From: Acidimicrobiia bacterium
Lineage (GTDB): Bacteria > Actinomycetota > Acidimicrobiia > Acidimicrobiales > Bin134
Reading direction: 5' to 3'
NCBI GenBank assembly: GCA_009842675.1
Contig: VYEX01000008.1
Span: 1-64,000, forward strand
Length of the DNA stretch: 64,000 bases
Shown here piece by piece: positions 35,498-44,154 of the stretch (its first letter is position 1; the number at the start of each line of letters is the position of its first letter). The position numbers and the translations under genes are program-made. The notes under the pieces were generated by a model, which ran no database searches, had not been told where the DNA came from, and saw only the letters and a list, made by a program, of their open reading frames with translations.

Positions 35498-35938
35498 CTA
35501 GCGTCCTGTTCCCAAAGCTGGGGACTTGGGCGTGGAGTAGTAGGAGGTGTGGGAGCGTTGGAGGTGGGTGGGCAGCCGGCTGAGCTGGGCGTTGTTGAGC
35601 GGCGGCAGTCGGCGCCTGACGGCATAGCCGGCGTGGCCCTCCGAGGCCAGGCGGAACATCACCAGGCGGTGCAGGGTGCGGTGCAGGCCGCCCCGGGGTC
35701 CGGCTTTGGGACTGATCCCCAGTTGCAGGGCGATGGGAGCCACGGAGAGTTCGAAACCGTCGGGCGAGCTTTCGAACTCATGGGCCACATGGCGCAGAAG
35801 CCAGGCGGCGGTGGGGCCGATGACCCCCAGCCAGAATTGCTCCACATATCTAGATCGGGGGTCGTGCCCGCTCTCCTCGGTAACCGAGTCGCGCCAAGGC
35901 TCAATCCAAAGAGAAGAGTGCATGAAGAGGGAGGCCAT
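35498..35938 (-). CDS. Conserved actinobacterial protein of unknown function
   Basis: 146 residues from ATG 35938 (ATG 35923, five codons later, is as likely). The motif GHDPRSRYVEQFWLGVIGP and the C-terminal RRRLPPL...RLP..LQ..H are features I recall from a short family common in high-GC actinobacteria with no known function. No signal peptide or membrane segment. Possibly in one operon with the DUF1214-type pair, 9 bp away. The ORF can be extended to 35998, but the N-terminal extension shows no family resemblance. Confidence 0.7.
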   Translation of the reverse strand: MASLFMHSSLWIEPWRDSVTEESGHDPRSRYVEQFWLGVIGPTAAWLLRHVAHEFESSPDGFELSVAPIALQLGISPKAGPRGGLHRTLHRLVMFRLASEGHAGYAVRRRLPPLNNAQLSRLPTHLQRSHTSYYSTPKSPALGTGR

Positions 35939-36044
35939 GAAAGGATCGTTTCTGCGAGCCGATGCTCTGCAAGGTACTGAGGGGAAGATTTGAGTCAATT
36001 TTGTCTACTATCATGTAATGCTGTCAACAGTTAGATAGGAAAAA

Positions 36045-36818
36045 ATGCGGCCGATCCAAGAACTGGGCGATGAGATTGAGATGGCCCGATCGGTGCTGCG
36101 CTCCGCGAGGAAAATCGTGGTGCTTACCGGGGCGGGGATCTCCACCGACAGCGGCATTCCTGACTTCCGGGGGCCGGAGGGGCTGTGGACCAAGAATCCC
36201 GAGGCCGAGAAGACGGCCACCCTGTCGCACTACGTGTCCGACCCCGAGCTGCGCAAGCGAAACTGGCAGCGGCTGGTCGAGGGTTCGATGTGGGAGGGCA
36301 AAGTGCCCAATCCCGGCCACCAGGCGCTGGTGGAGCTGGAGCGGCAGGGAAGGCTGCACACGCTGATCACCCAGAACGTGGACGGACTCCATCGGGCGGC
36401 GGGCACCTCGGAGGACCGATTGGTGGAGATCCACGGCACCACGTCCAAAGTCCGCTGCCTGGACTGCGGGGACACTGCTCCTATGGAGTACGCCCTGGAG
36501 CGGGTGAGGGCGGGGGAAGCCGACCCGCCGTGTCGCATCTGCGGCGGGATCTTGAAGTCGGCCACCATCTCGTTCGGCCAGAATCTGGTGATGGCCGACC
36601 TGCACCGCTCGGAGCAGGCTGCCATGGCCTGTGACACTCTGCTGGCGGTGGGCTCCACCCTCACCGTGTACCCGATCGCCAATGTGGTGCCCATCGCCCA
36701 TCAGGCTGGTGCCCCAGTGGTGATTGTGAATGCCGAGCCCACTCCCTTCGACGGTTTGGCCGCCGCAGTGGTGCCGGCTTCGATCAGCGAGGCGCTGCCG
36801 CTGATCGTTGCCCAATGA
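36045..36818 (+). CDS. NAD-dependent protein deacylase of the SIR2 family
   Basis: 257 residues with all sirtuin landmarks: GAGISTDSGIPDFRG, TQNVDGLH, the HG catalytic His (EIHGTT), zinc cysteines CLDC and CRIC, and GSTLTVYP. It removes acyl groups from lysine using NAD. ATG 36045 follows TAGGAAAAA. The 100 bp upstream is distinctly AT-rich for this genome and probably contains the promoter (TTGAGT at 35990, then TGTAAT at 36014 with an 18-bp spacer). Substrates cannot be predicted; acetyl-CoA synthetase is a common one. Confidence 0.93.
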   Translation: MRPIQELGDEIEMARSVLRSARKIVVLTGAGISTDSGIPDFRGPEGLWTKNPEAEKTATLSHYVSDPELRKRNWQRLVEGSMWEGKVPNPGHQALVELERQGRLHTLITQNVDGLHRAAGTSEDRLVEIHGTTSKVRCLDCGDTAPMEYALERVRAGEADPPCRICGGILKSATISFGQNLVMADLHRSEQAAMACDTLLAVGSTLTVYPIANVVPIAHQAGAPVVIVNAEPTPFDGLAAAVVPASISEALPLIVAQ

Positions 36819-36922
36819 ACCGGCCCGGGGATTGGTAAAATCGGACTAACTCGGTAGGATTTGTTGGGAATTCCCCCCGACGCCTGAACCGATGTCCCGC
36901 CACGATCGAGGTGATTTTGGCC

Positions 36923-38086
36923 ATGTCCACATTCAGAGACCTGCTGAGAGAGGCCAAGGCCGTGATACGGGAGACCGACCCCGCGGGCGCCGAGGCGATG
37001 CTGGCCGAGGGAGCGGTGCTCCTCGACGTTCGCGAGCCTGACGAGTACGAGCAAGGGGCGATACCCGGCTCTGTCCATATCCCCCGGGGCAACCTCGAGC
37101 CCAACGTGGAAAACCGGCTGTCCGACAAATATGCCCCGGTGGTGGTCATGTGCGCGGGCGGGGTTCGCTCGGCGTTCGCGGCCCAAACCCTTCAGGAGAT
37201 GGGCTACGGCGACGTGGTGTCCATGGACGGCGGATTCAACCAGTGGAAGGACGAGGGCCGGGATTGGGCGCTGCCGGTGTCGCTGACCCCCGACCAGCGC
37301 AACCGGTACCACCGCCACCTGCTGCTGCCCGAGGTGGGCACCGAGGGACAGATCAAGTTGCTAGATGCCAAGGTCCTGTGCCTGGGCGCCGGGGGGCTGG
37401 GTTCTCCCGCCGCCCTGTACCTGGCCGCAGCGGGGGTGGGAACCGTGGGCATCGTGGATATGGACGTGGTAGACGCCTCCAATCTCCAGCGCCAGATCCT
37501 CCACAACTTCGACCGGGTGGGGGACCGCAAGGTGGACTCGGCCAAGAAGACGCTCAATGCTTTGAACCCGGACGTGAACGTGGTGACCTACGACGTGCGG
37601 CTGGGGGCCGACAACATCGTCGACATCATCAAGGACTACGACGTGATCGTGGACGGCGCCGACAACTTCCCGGTGCGCTACATGCTCAACGACGCCTCAG
37701 TGAAGCTGGGCATCCCCGTGGTCCACGGGTCGATCTTCCGGTTCGAGGGCCAGGTTACGGTGTTCGATCCCCGCAACGGCCCCACCTACCGGGACATGAT
37801 CCCCGAGCCGCCTCCCGCCGAGATGGCCCCGAGCTGTGCCGAGGCCGGCGTGCTGGGCGTGCTGCCCGGCATCGTGGGGTCGATCCAGGCGCTGGAGGCC
37901 ATCAAGCTGATCCTGGGCCACGGCGACACCCTGGTGGGGCGGCTGTTGGCGTTTGACGCCAGCGAGATGTCGTTCCGGGAGTACAAGCTGCGGCCCGATC
38001 CGGATCAGCCCGTGACCTGGGAGAACCGGGACAAGATCCAGGTTGTCGAGCTCGACGGCCTGTGCGCCCCCGCCCCGGTGGGTTAG
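36923..38086 (+). CDS. Rhodanese-MoeB/ThiF-type activating enzyme (domain order reversed)
   Basis: 387 residues from ATG 36923 (GAGG nine bases upstream; GTG 36911 is an alternative). Residues about 20-115 are a rhodanese domain with active-site MCAGGVRS. The rest is an E1-like adenylating domain: GAGGLGSPAALYLAAAGVG, DMDVVDASNLQRQ, DGADNFPVRY and SCAEAGVLGVLPG. In MoeZ of mycobacteria the rhodanese lies at the C terminus; here it is first. The CxxC zinc pair of E. coli MoeB (CYRC) reads TYRD. It would adenylate and thiolate the C terminus of a MoaD/CysO/ThiS-type sulfur carrier. No carrier gene is in view. Confidence 0.9.
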   Translation: MSTFRDLLREAKAVIRETDPAGAEAMLAEGAVLLDVREPDEYEQGAIPGSVHIPRGNLEPNVENRLSDKYAPVVVMCAGGVRSAFAAQTLQEMGYGDVVSMDGGFNQWKDEGRDWALPVSLTPDQRNRYHRHLLLPEVGTEGQIKLLDAKVLCLGAGGLGSPAALYLAAAGVGTVGIVDMDVVDASNLQRQILHNFDRVGDRKVDSAKKTLNALNPDVNVVTYDVRLGADNIVDIIKDYDVIVDGADNFPVRYMLNDASVKLGIPVVHGSIFRFEGQVTVFDPRNGPTYRDMIPEPPPAEMAPSCAEAGVLGVLPGIVGSIQALEAIKLILGHGDTLVGRLLAFDASEMSFREYKLRPDPDQPVTWENRDKIQVVELDGLCAPAPVG

Positions 38087-38095
38087 ACGCCTGGC

Positions 38096-38461
38096 CTATT
38101 CCTCGGTTGGGGCGTCTTTTCGCTGCTCTTCGAGTTCTCGGCGCAGGAGCGCCACCTCTTCCATAAGGATCTGGATGCGCTGCTCGGTGCGGCTGAGCTC
38201 CCAGGAGTACTGCACCAGCACGATCAGCACGAATCCCAAGGCGGCCATGAACACCAGCGACGGGGTGTAGTCCACTCCGAGCCAGCCCCCCACGGTGTCG
38301 GCCACATCGGGGGCCGCGGCCAGCACCAGCATCAATGCCGAGGTGACCATCCACAGCAGCCCGTACTTGGAAACCATCCCGCCCCGGCGCTGGAGATTGA
38401 GGATGATGGCCACCACAACGGCGGCCAATAGGGCTGAAACGATTCGGGCGGTGAGGCTCAT
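38096..38461 (-). CDS. DUF2304 membrane protein
   Basis: 121 residues with three hydrophobic segments and a charged C-terminal coiled coil (RTEQRIQILMEEVALLRRELEE). DUF2304 proteins accompany polyprenyl-phosphate glycosyltransferases in actinobacteria. Here the start overlaps the glycosyltransferase stop by four bases (ATGA), which supports a functional pair, perhaps as membrane anchor or flippase helper (inference). Confidence 0.85.
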   Translation of the reverse strand: MSLTARIVSALLAAVVVAIILNLQRRGGMVSKYGLLWMVTSALMLVLAAAPDVADTVGGWLGVDYTPSLVFMAALGFVLIVLVQYSWELSRTEQRIQILMEEVALLRRELEEQRKDAPTEE

Positions 38462-39168
38462 GATCGACCTCCGATGAAGACAGCGAGCAGGGTTCGGGCG
38501 TAGTGGAAGACCAGCGTGGCCCCCTGGGTCGAGGGTTGTCCCCCTTTGCGGGGGACCATGGCCACGGGCACCTCCTGGATGTCCAGCCCAGCGCGGGCGG
38601 CGATCGACAGGCCGAGCAGGTTGTCAAGGTACCCCGCCGGCAGCTGCTGGGAGAACAGCTCCACGCAGGGCCTCGACATGGCCCAAAACCCCGATGTGGG
38701 GTCGGTGAGCATCACGCCGCGGCGATATCGGAGCACTCGGCTGATCAGGCGCATGGCCGCACGACGGATCCGGGAGACCGGGTAAGGAGCGGCGCAGTCG
38801 GGGTGGAATCGGCTGCCCAGCACCAGATCGGCCCCCGAGCGGGAGGCGGCCAGCAGAGCGGGAATATCGGCGGCGGCGTGCTGGCCGTCAGCATCCAGAA
38901 CAAGGGCATGGTCCCACTGGCGGCGGGCGGCGTAGCGGAAGCCCAGCCGGAGGGCGGCCCCGTAGCCCAAGTTCACCGGCAGTCTCAGGACAGTGGCCCC
39001 GGCGGCGGTTGCCTTCTGGGCAGTGTCATCGGCCGAGCCGTCGTCCACTACTACGACCTCTACTGTTCCAGTGGAGGACCGCTGCACATCGGAGATGACT
39101 GCCCCCACGGTGTCCGCCTCGTTGAAGGCGGGGATGACAACGATCAATCGGGGGGCGGACACGGTCAC
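38458..39168 (-). CDS. Family 2 glycosyltransferase, dolichol-phosphate-mannose-synthase-like
   Basis: 236 residues. N-terminal IPAFNEADTVGAV, DDGSADDT and ALVLDADGQH (DxD-type metal site) identify a GT-A fold of the DPM1/GtrB kind, which transfers a sugar from a nucleotide to polyprenyl phosphate. The C-terminal RKGGQPS loop is also family-like. It has no transmembrane segments of its own; the DUF2304 protein may provide them. It would feed the integral membrane glycosyltransferase-like protein encoded just upstream (gap of 3 bp). Confidence 0.9.
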   Translation of the reverse strand: MTVSAPRLIVVIPAFNEADTVGAVISDVQRSSTGTVEVVVVDDGSADDTAQKATAAGATVLRLPVNLGYGAALRLGFRYAARRQWDHALVLDADGQHAAADIPALLAASRSGADLVLGSRFHPDCAAPYPVSRIRRAAMRLISRVLRYRRGVMLTDPTSGFWAMSRPCVELFSQQLPAGYLDNLLGLSIAARAGLDIQEVPVAMVPRKGGQPSTQGATLVFHYARTLLAVFIGGRS

Positions 39169-39171
39169 AGC

Positions 39172-40575
39172 CTAGGAAGCAACGCCGGCAAGCGCGGCTC
39201 CCGCCGTGGCCAGAACCACGGCGGTGAGACCCCAGCGGATGATGCGGTTGTCCAAGACCGGCACGAAGGCGGCCACCGCGAAGGGCAGAAGCGAGAGCCC
39301 GTATCGGGGATTTGTGTCGAAGTAGATCCCCAGAGACAGATAGCTGGCGACCATGGTCACCACCCCGGTGGCCACCATGCCGACGGCCGCAGCGGCGGCT
39401 AGGGCGCGATGGTTCGATCCTTTGGCCGCGAACAGCGCGACCGCACCCAACCCCACGATCACCAGCAGGTTCAGGAGACCTCCCAGGGGCTCGAGCAGGC
39501 TTCGGGGGAGGGTGTCGGGAACGAATGGGTCGCGCAGCGGGCTGAGAGTGGAGAAGAGCTCGTCGCCCAGGCGGTCCCATTGGAAGCTGTCAACCTGGTA
39601 AATGGCGTTGGTGGGCAGCTGCTCCGCATCGATGTGGCCTCGGGCATCCTGGACCGCCGACCACGTGATGATCGAGGCCACCGTCACGATAACCGCGGCA
39701 CCGGTCACCATCGACCAACGGCGGATCTTGGCTGGGGTCAGGTCGTCACGGCGCTGCCAGGCCCGCACCGCCAGGTACACCACGGTCGCGCCCACCGCCA
39801 CCGAGTTGGTGAACTTGAGCCACACTGCCACCAGGGCGGCCAGTGGCAGCAGCCAGCTCGGTGCCCGTCCGCCCTCCCAGCGCAAGGCGGCGGCCAACAC
39901 CAGGGCCCCGCCCAGCAAGGCGGTGGTGTCGGGATTGATGATCGACGACTCGTGGAGCACGGTGGGCGACACCACCAGCAAGCCAATCAACAGCGTCTTG
40001 ATCCAGCTCGAGGCCCCCAGGCTGCCCAGCACGTACCACAACACCACCGCCGCGGCCCCCAGCCACAAGATGCCCGCGAGGCGGGCACCGGTGATGGGGC
40101 TGTCGACGCCGGGCACGGCCTCGATCGCCTCCCCGCCCAACGCGGTGGCGGTGTAGTACACCGGCGGATGGGGAGAGGCGGTGTTGAGGCCAGAGTTGGG
40201 GAACTGGTCGGGGCTCAACAGGAGCGACCGACAGGGGGGCAATTGCACCTGAACGATGCTGTCGGGGCTCAGCTGGGGGACTCCCCGCTCACCGGTGAGA
40301 TGGAGCCAGTCGTTTAGGGCGTCAATGGACAGACGCAGCGGATAGTCGATTCCCCGGCAGGCGGCCTCTTCCATGGCTTCCTGGCCGATGGTGTCGCCGT
40401 GTCGGGGCACATGGAATGGCGACTTGAGGGTGTAGTCGGCGTGCTGGAGCTCGTCTATGTGCGATAGGGCCGGATGGTCCCGCACATGTAGCCCCACCAG
40501 CACCGCCACGGCAACCAGCACCGCAGCCAGCGCCATCCGGTCCCAGTTCACCTGCCCAGCGTAGACACCGCGCAT
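39172..40575 (-). CDS. Polytopic membrane glycosyltransferase-like protein (GT-C type, tentative)
   Basis: 467 residues with an N-terminal membrane segment, a large extracytoplasmic loop (residues about 40-130, containing HIDELQHADY, an acidic motif resembling the GT-C DE/DD site) and about nine further membrane helices. This layout fits enzymes that use polyprenyl-linked sugars outside the membrane. The assignment rests on topology and context. ATG 40575 is five bases from a minus-strand TATGGT -10; GTG 40551 is an alternative start. The operon continues into the family 2 glycosyltransferase and DUF2304 genes. Confidence 0.7.
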   Translation of the reverse strand: MRGVYAGQVNWDRMALAAVLVAVAVLVGLHVRDHPALSHIDELQHADYTLKSPFHVPRHGDTIGQEAMEEAACRGIDYPLRLSIDALNDWLHLTGERGVPQLSPDSIVQVQLPPCRSLLLSPDQFPNSGLNTASPHPPVYYTATALGGEAIEAVPGVDSPITGARLAGILWLGAAAVVLWYVLGSLGASSWIKTLLIGLLVVSPTVLHESSIINPDTTALLGGALVLAAALRWEGGRAPSWLLPLAALVAVWLKFTNSVAVGATVVYLAVRAWQRRDDLTPAKIRRWSMVTGAAVIVTVASIITWSAVQDARGHIDAEQLPTNAIYQVDSFQWDRLGDELFSTLSPLRDPFVPDTLPRSLLEPLGGLLNLLVIVGLGAVALFAAKGSNHRALAAAAAVGMVATGVVTMVASYLSLGIYFDTNPRYGLSLLPFAVAAFVPVLDNRIIRWGLTAVVLATAGAALAGVAS

Positions 40576-40580
40576 AGGGG

Positions 40581-40586
40581 ACCATA
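40581..40586 (-). promoter_or_regulatory. Probable -10 element for the leftward glycosyltransferase operon
   Basis: Minus-strand TATGGT five bases before ATG 40575, without a ribosome site. Confidence 0.35.
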
Positions 40587-40622
40587 ACTGCCGGCAGGGT
40601 CGCCGGGCTGTCGGTGTGGTCG

Positions 40623-40628
40623 TACACT
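40623..40628 (+). promoter_or_regulatory. Probable -10 element of rmlA (leaderless)
   Basis: TACACT followed by GGCGGGCGC and ATG 40638. The 13-bp string TACACTGGCGGGC recurs at the same place before the LCP gene at 62333. Confidence 0.5.
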
Positions 40629-40637
40629 GGCGGGCGC

Positions 40638-41738
40638 ATGAAAGGGTTGATCTTGTCGGGAGGGGAGGGGACGCGGCTGCGTCCGCTTACCCACACAAGG
40701 GCCAAGCAGTTGGTGCCCATCGCCAACAAGCCGGTGTTGTTCTACGGCATAGAGGAGTTGGCGGCCGCAGGTATCACCGAGATCGCCATCGTCGTGGGTG
40801 AGACCCACCAGGAAATCCGGGATGCAGTGGGCGATGGCTCGGATTTCGGGGTGAGCGTGACCTACATCCGCCAGGAGGCCCCGTTGGGGTTGGCTCACTG
40901 CGTGCTCATCGCCGAGGAATTCCTGGGCGACGACTGCTTTGTCATGTATTTGGGCGACAACATGCTGGAGCAGGGCCTGGGGGAGTTCGTCGATAGGTTT
41001 GAAAAGTCCCGGGAGCAGACACCCAGCCTGATGGACGACGCCGGACCCAGCCGGGCCCAGATACTGCTCACCCCGGTCAACAATCCTTCATCGTTCGGGG
41101 TAGCTGAGCTCAACGCCGACGGCGACGTGGTGAACCTGGTGGAAAAGCCCGCCGACCCGCCGTCCAATCTGGCTCTGGTGGGGGTGTACATATTCGACTC
41201 CGCAATCCACGAGGCGGTGCGGTCCATCGAGCCGTCGGCCCGGGGCGAGCTTGAGATCACCGATGCCATCTTCTGGCTGATACAGAACGACTATCGGGTG
41301 AGCCATCAGCTGTTGGACGGATGGTGGATCGACACCGGCAAGAAGGATCCGCTTCTGGAGTGCAATCGCCTGGTGTTGGACACGGTGGTCCGGCGGTTGG
41401 AGGGAGCGGTGGACGATGCTTCCAAGGTCGAAGGGCGGGTGGTGATTTCAGAAGGGGCCAAGATCGTCAATTCCACCGTGCGGGGACCGGCGGTGATCGG
41501 GGCCAACACCCGGATCGAAAACACGTTCATCGGGCCCTACACCTCCATTGGCGACGAATGCGTGGTGGTCGACGCCGAATTGGACCACTCGGTGGTGCTT
41601 GAGGGCTGCCGCATCGATGGGATCGGCCGGATCACCGACTCCCTGATCGGCCAGCACGTTCAGGTGACCCAATCACCTGAGCGTCCTCAAGCATCTCGGC
41701 TCATGCTGGGCGATCATTCCCATCTGGAACTGGGATAG
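40638..41738 (+). CDS. rmlA: Glucose-1-phosphate thymidylyltransferase, long form
   Basis: 366 residues from ATG 40638. N-terminal nucleotidyltransferase with GGEGTRLRPLT, KQLVPIANKP, YLGDNML (metal Asp) and EKP. The C-terminal hexapeptide-type beta-helix (AVIGANTRIENTFIGPYTSI) is seen in the long, archaeal/actinobacterial form, not in the 290-residue E. coli RmlA. It makes dTDP-glucose, the first step to dTDP-L-rhamnose; rmlC, rmlB and rmlD follow directly. Confidence 0.93.
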   Translation: MKGLILSGGEGTRLRPLTHTRAKQLVPIANKPVLFYGIEELAAAGITEIAIVVGETHQEIRDAVGDGSDFGVSVTYIRQEAPLGLAHCVLIAEEFLGDDCFVMYLGDNMLEQGLGEFVDRFEKSREQTPSLMDDAGPSRAQILLTPVNNPSSFGVAELNADGDVVNLVEKPADPPSNLALVGVYIFDSAIHEAVRSIEPSARGELEITDAIFWLIQNDYRVSHQLLDGWWIDTGKKDPLLECNRLVLDTVVRRLEGAVDDASKVEGRVVISEGAKIVNSTVRGPAVIGANTRIENTFIGPYTSIGDECVVVDAELDHSVVLEGCRIDGIGRITDSLIGQHVQVTQSPERPQASRLMLGDHSHLELG

Positions 41739-41743
41739 AACGA

Positions 41744-42310
41744 GTGGCCGCGGTAAGCCCCTGTGAGGCGATTGCTGGCGCATTCATCGTGTCTCCCGAC
41801 ATCCACGGTGACGAGCGGGGTGTGTTTGTGGAGACCTACCGCCGGGAGTGGATTCCCGGTGCCCGGGAGATGATCCAGGCCAATCGGGGCGACCGGCGAT
41901 CCGGCTCTGTGGTCGGACTGCACTACCACCTCCATCAGGCCGACTACTGGTACGTGCCGGTGGGACAGGCCCGAGTGGTGCTGCACGATCTTCGGTCGGG
42001 TTCGCCCACCGACGGGCAGACCGTGGCGCTTCCCCTGGGCACCGAGCCCGACGGAGTCAACCACCATCGAGGGGTGTATATACCGCCCGGTGTGGCGCAT
42101 GGGTTTGCCGCTCTCTCGGACATGACCATCACATACCTGGTTGACGGCTACTACAACCCGACCGATGAACTGGGTGTGGCTTGGGATGACCCGGAGATTG
42201 GCGCCGATTGGGGCGTGGACAGCCCCGTGCTCTCGGCTCGCGACCAGTCGAACCCCCGCCGGTCGGAAATCCCCGATCACTTGATTCCCCGGTTCGGCCC
42301 GCAGATATGA
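41744..42310 (+). CDS. rmlC: dTDP-4-dehydrorhamnose 3,5-epimerase
   Basis: 188 residues, GTG 41744, 5 bp after rmlA. A cupin fold with DERGVFVETYR, VGLHYHLHQADYWYV (catalytic His) and YIPPGVAHGFAAL, in family order; the sequence is more diverged than textbook RmlC (LHYHLHQ in place of LHFQ). It epimerises dTDP-4-keto-6-deoxyglucose at C3 and C5. Placement in rmlACBD order supports the call. Confidence 0.9.
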   Translation: MAAVSPCEAIAGAFIVSPDIHGDERGVFVETYRREWIPGAREMIQANRGDRRSGSVVGLHYHLHQADYWYVPVGQARVVLHDLRSGSPTDGQTVALPLGTEPDGVNHHRGVYIPPGVAHGFAALSDMTITYLVDGYYNPTDELGVAWDDPEIGADWGVDSPVLSARDQSNPRRSEIPDHLIPRFGPQI

Positions 42311-42311
42311 C

Positions 42312-43274
42312 ATGAAACTGCTGATCACCGGGGGCGCCGGATTCATCGGGTCGAACTATGTGCGTTGGCTGCTGGCCCATACCGACGACGCGGTGGTGGT
42401 GTACGACGCCCTCACCTATGCCGGCAACCGTGACAACTTGAGGGACTTCGACGACGATCCCCGCTTCGAGTTCGTCCACGGCGACGTGTGCGACCGTGAC
42501 GCGGTATTCGAGGCCATGGCGGGCTGCGATGCGGTGGTCCACTTCGCGGCGGAGAGCCATGTAGACCGCTCCATCGTTGGCCCCGATGCCTTCGTGCGCA
42601 CGAACTGCGATGGCATGAATGTGGTGTGCGACACGGCCCGGCAGCTGGAGGTGGGCAAGCTGGTGCAGGTTTCCACCGACGAGGTGTACGGATCGATTGA
42701 GGAGGGCTCCTTCGCCGAGACCGACCGGCTGGAACCCCGCTCGCCCTACTCGGCGTCCAAAGCCGGGGCCGACTTGATCGCGCTGGCTTATGGGGAGACC
42801 TTCGGCCTGCCGGTGGCCATTACTCGAACCACCAATAACTTCGGGCCCTATCAGCACCCCGAGAAAGTTGTCCCCCTGTTCACCACCAACCTTCTCGACG
42901 GCCTGACGGTGCCCCTATACGGCGACGGCTTGAACGTGCGGGACTGGTGCCATGTGGACGACAACTGTGCGGCCATCGACTTGGTGCTGCGCCAGGGCCA
43001 GTCGGGAGAGATCTACAACATCGCCGGAGGAAACGAGCTCACCAACCGAGACCTGACCGAACGACTGCTGGTTTTGTGCGGTCGGGACGAATCGTTCATC
43101 CGCTACGTGGACGACCGGCTGGGACACGACCGGCGCTACTCGGTGGACGCGGCCAAGATCGGCAGACTGGGGTGGTCGCCGAAGCGGGAGATGGATGAGG
43201 CCTTGGCCGCCACCGTGGAGTGGTATCGGGACAACCGCTGGTGGTGGGCGCCGCTCAAAGAGGCTGAAACATGA
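42312..43274 (+). CDS. rmlB: dTDP-glucose 4,6-dehydratase
   Basis: 320 residues. N-terminal GGAGFIGSNYVRW NAD motif, FAAESHVDRS, VSTDEVYGS and YSASKAG (Tyr/Lys), TRTTNNFGPYQ. Extended SDR that converts dTDP-glucose to the 4-keto-6-deoxy sugar. It starts one base after the rmlC stop, so translation is coupled. Confidence 0.95.
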   Translation: MKLLITGGAGFIGSNYVRWLLAHTDDAVVVYDALTYAGNRDNLRDFDDDPRFEFVHGDVCDRDAVFEAMAGCDAVVHFAAESHVDRSIVGPDAFVRTNCDGMNVVCDTARQLEVGKLVQVSTDEVYGSIEEGSFAETDRLEPRSPYSASKAGADLIALAYGETFGLPVAITRTTNNFGPYQHPEKVVPLFTTNLLDGLTVPLYGDGLNVRDWCHVDDNCAAIDLVLRQGQSGEIYNIAGGNELTNRDLTERLLVLCGRDESFIRYVDDRLGHDRRYSVDAAKIGRLGWSPKREMDEALAATVEWYRDNRWWWAPLKEAET

Positions 43275-43287
43275 GGGCCGCGCGGCG

Positions 43288-44133
43288 ATGAGGGTTCTGG
43301 TTACCGGGGCGGCCGGACAGCTCGGCTGTGACGTGGCGGCGCAATTTGCTGCTTCGGGCCACGAGGTCGTTGCCGCCAGCCGCAGCGTTGTCGATATCTC
43401 CCGGAGAGAACCGGTACTCGGTGTTGTGGGCTCTGTCCGGCCCGATGTGCTGGTCAACTGTGCGGCCTACACAGCGGTGGACGCTTGCGAGACCGATGCC
43501 GAGCGGGCCTATGAGGTCAACGCCTGGGCAGTGCGCCACCTGGCCGAGGCAGCCCGCCGGTTTGACGCCCACCTGTGCCACGTTTCCACCGACTATGTGT
43601 TCTCCGGCGACAAAGCCGAGCCCTACCACGAATGGGACCAGCCCGATCCCCGGTCGGTCTATGGCGCAAGCAAGCTGGCCGGCGAGCAGGAGGCCGGTTC
43701 GGCGGCCACGGTGGTGCGGACCTCGTGGCTGTGCGGACGCCAAGGCTCCAATGTGGTGGCCACCGTGTTGCGGCTGGCTGCCGAAGGCGGGCCGCTCCGA
43801 TTTGTGAGCGACCAGCGGGGCTCGCCGTCGTTCACCTCCGATGTGGCCGCGGTGATCGAGCGGCTGTGCGTGGACCGATCCCCGGGGCTGTATCACGTGA
43901 CCAATCAGGGTGATGTGTCGTGGTATGAGTTCGCGCAAGAGATCATGGCCGCCGCGGGCCATGATCCCGACCGAGTGGCGCCCATCAAGACCGCGGAGCT
44001 GGATCCCCCCCGGGCGGCCCCCCGTCCGGCCAACTCGGTGTTGGAGAACCGGGCGCTGGGCCTGGCTGGTCTTGACCTCCCCACAGATTTTCGGGAGCCG
44101 CTGGGGCGACTGGTGGCCGAGCTGCTGAACTGA
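43288..44133 (+). CDS. rmlD: dTDP-4-dehydrorhamnose reductase
   Basis: 281 residues from ATG 43288. GAAGQLGCDVA cofactor motif, NCAAYTAVD, VSTDYVFSG and YGASKLAGE, then RTSWLCG. It makes dTDP-L-rhamnose, the sugar donor for rhamnosyltransferases downstream. This is the last gene of the rml operon. Confidence 0.95.
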   Translation: MRVLVTGAAGQLGCDVAAQFAASGHEVVAASRSVVDISRREPVLGVVGSVRPDVLVNCAAYTAVDACETDAERAYEVNAWAVRHLAEAARRFDAHLCHVSTDYVFSGDKAEPYHEWDQPDPRSVYGASKLAGEQEAGSAATVVRTSWLCGRQGSNVVATVLRLAAEGGPLRFVSDQRGSPSFTSDVAAVIERLCVDRSPGLYHVTNQGDVSWYEFAQEIMAAAGHDPDRVAPIKTAELDPPRAAPRPANSVLENRALGLAGLDLPTDFREPLGRLVAELLN

Positions 44134-44137
44134 ATCC

Positions 44138-44151
44138 AGCCGATTGCGGCT
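44138..44151. terminator. Weak hairpin between rmlD and the SpoIID-like gene
   Basis: AGCCG, 4-base loop, CGGCT in the 21-bp convergent gap. No T tract, so only a candidate. Confidence 0.3.
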
Positions 44152-44154
44152 ACG

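Noticed and set aside
38430-38445. TGAAACGATTC inside the DUF2304 gene as an operator
   Set aside because: Degenerate right half, inside a coding region, no regulon link.
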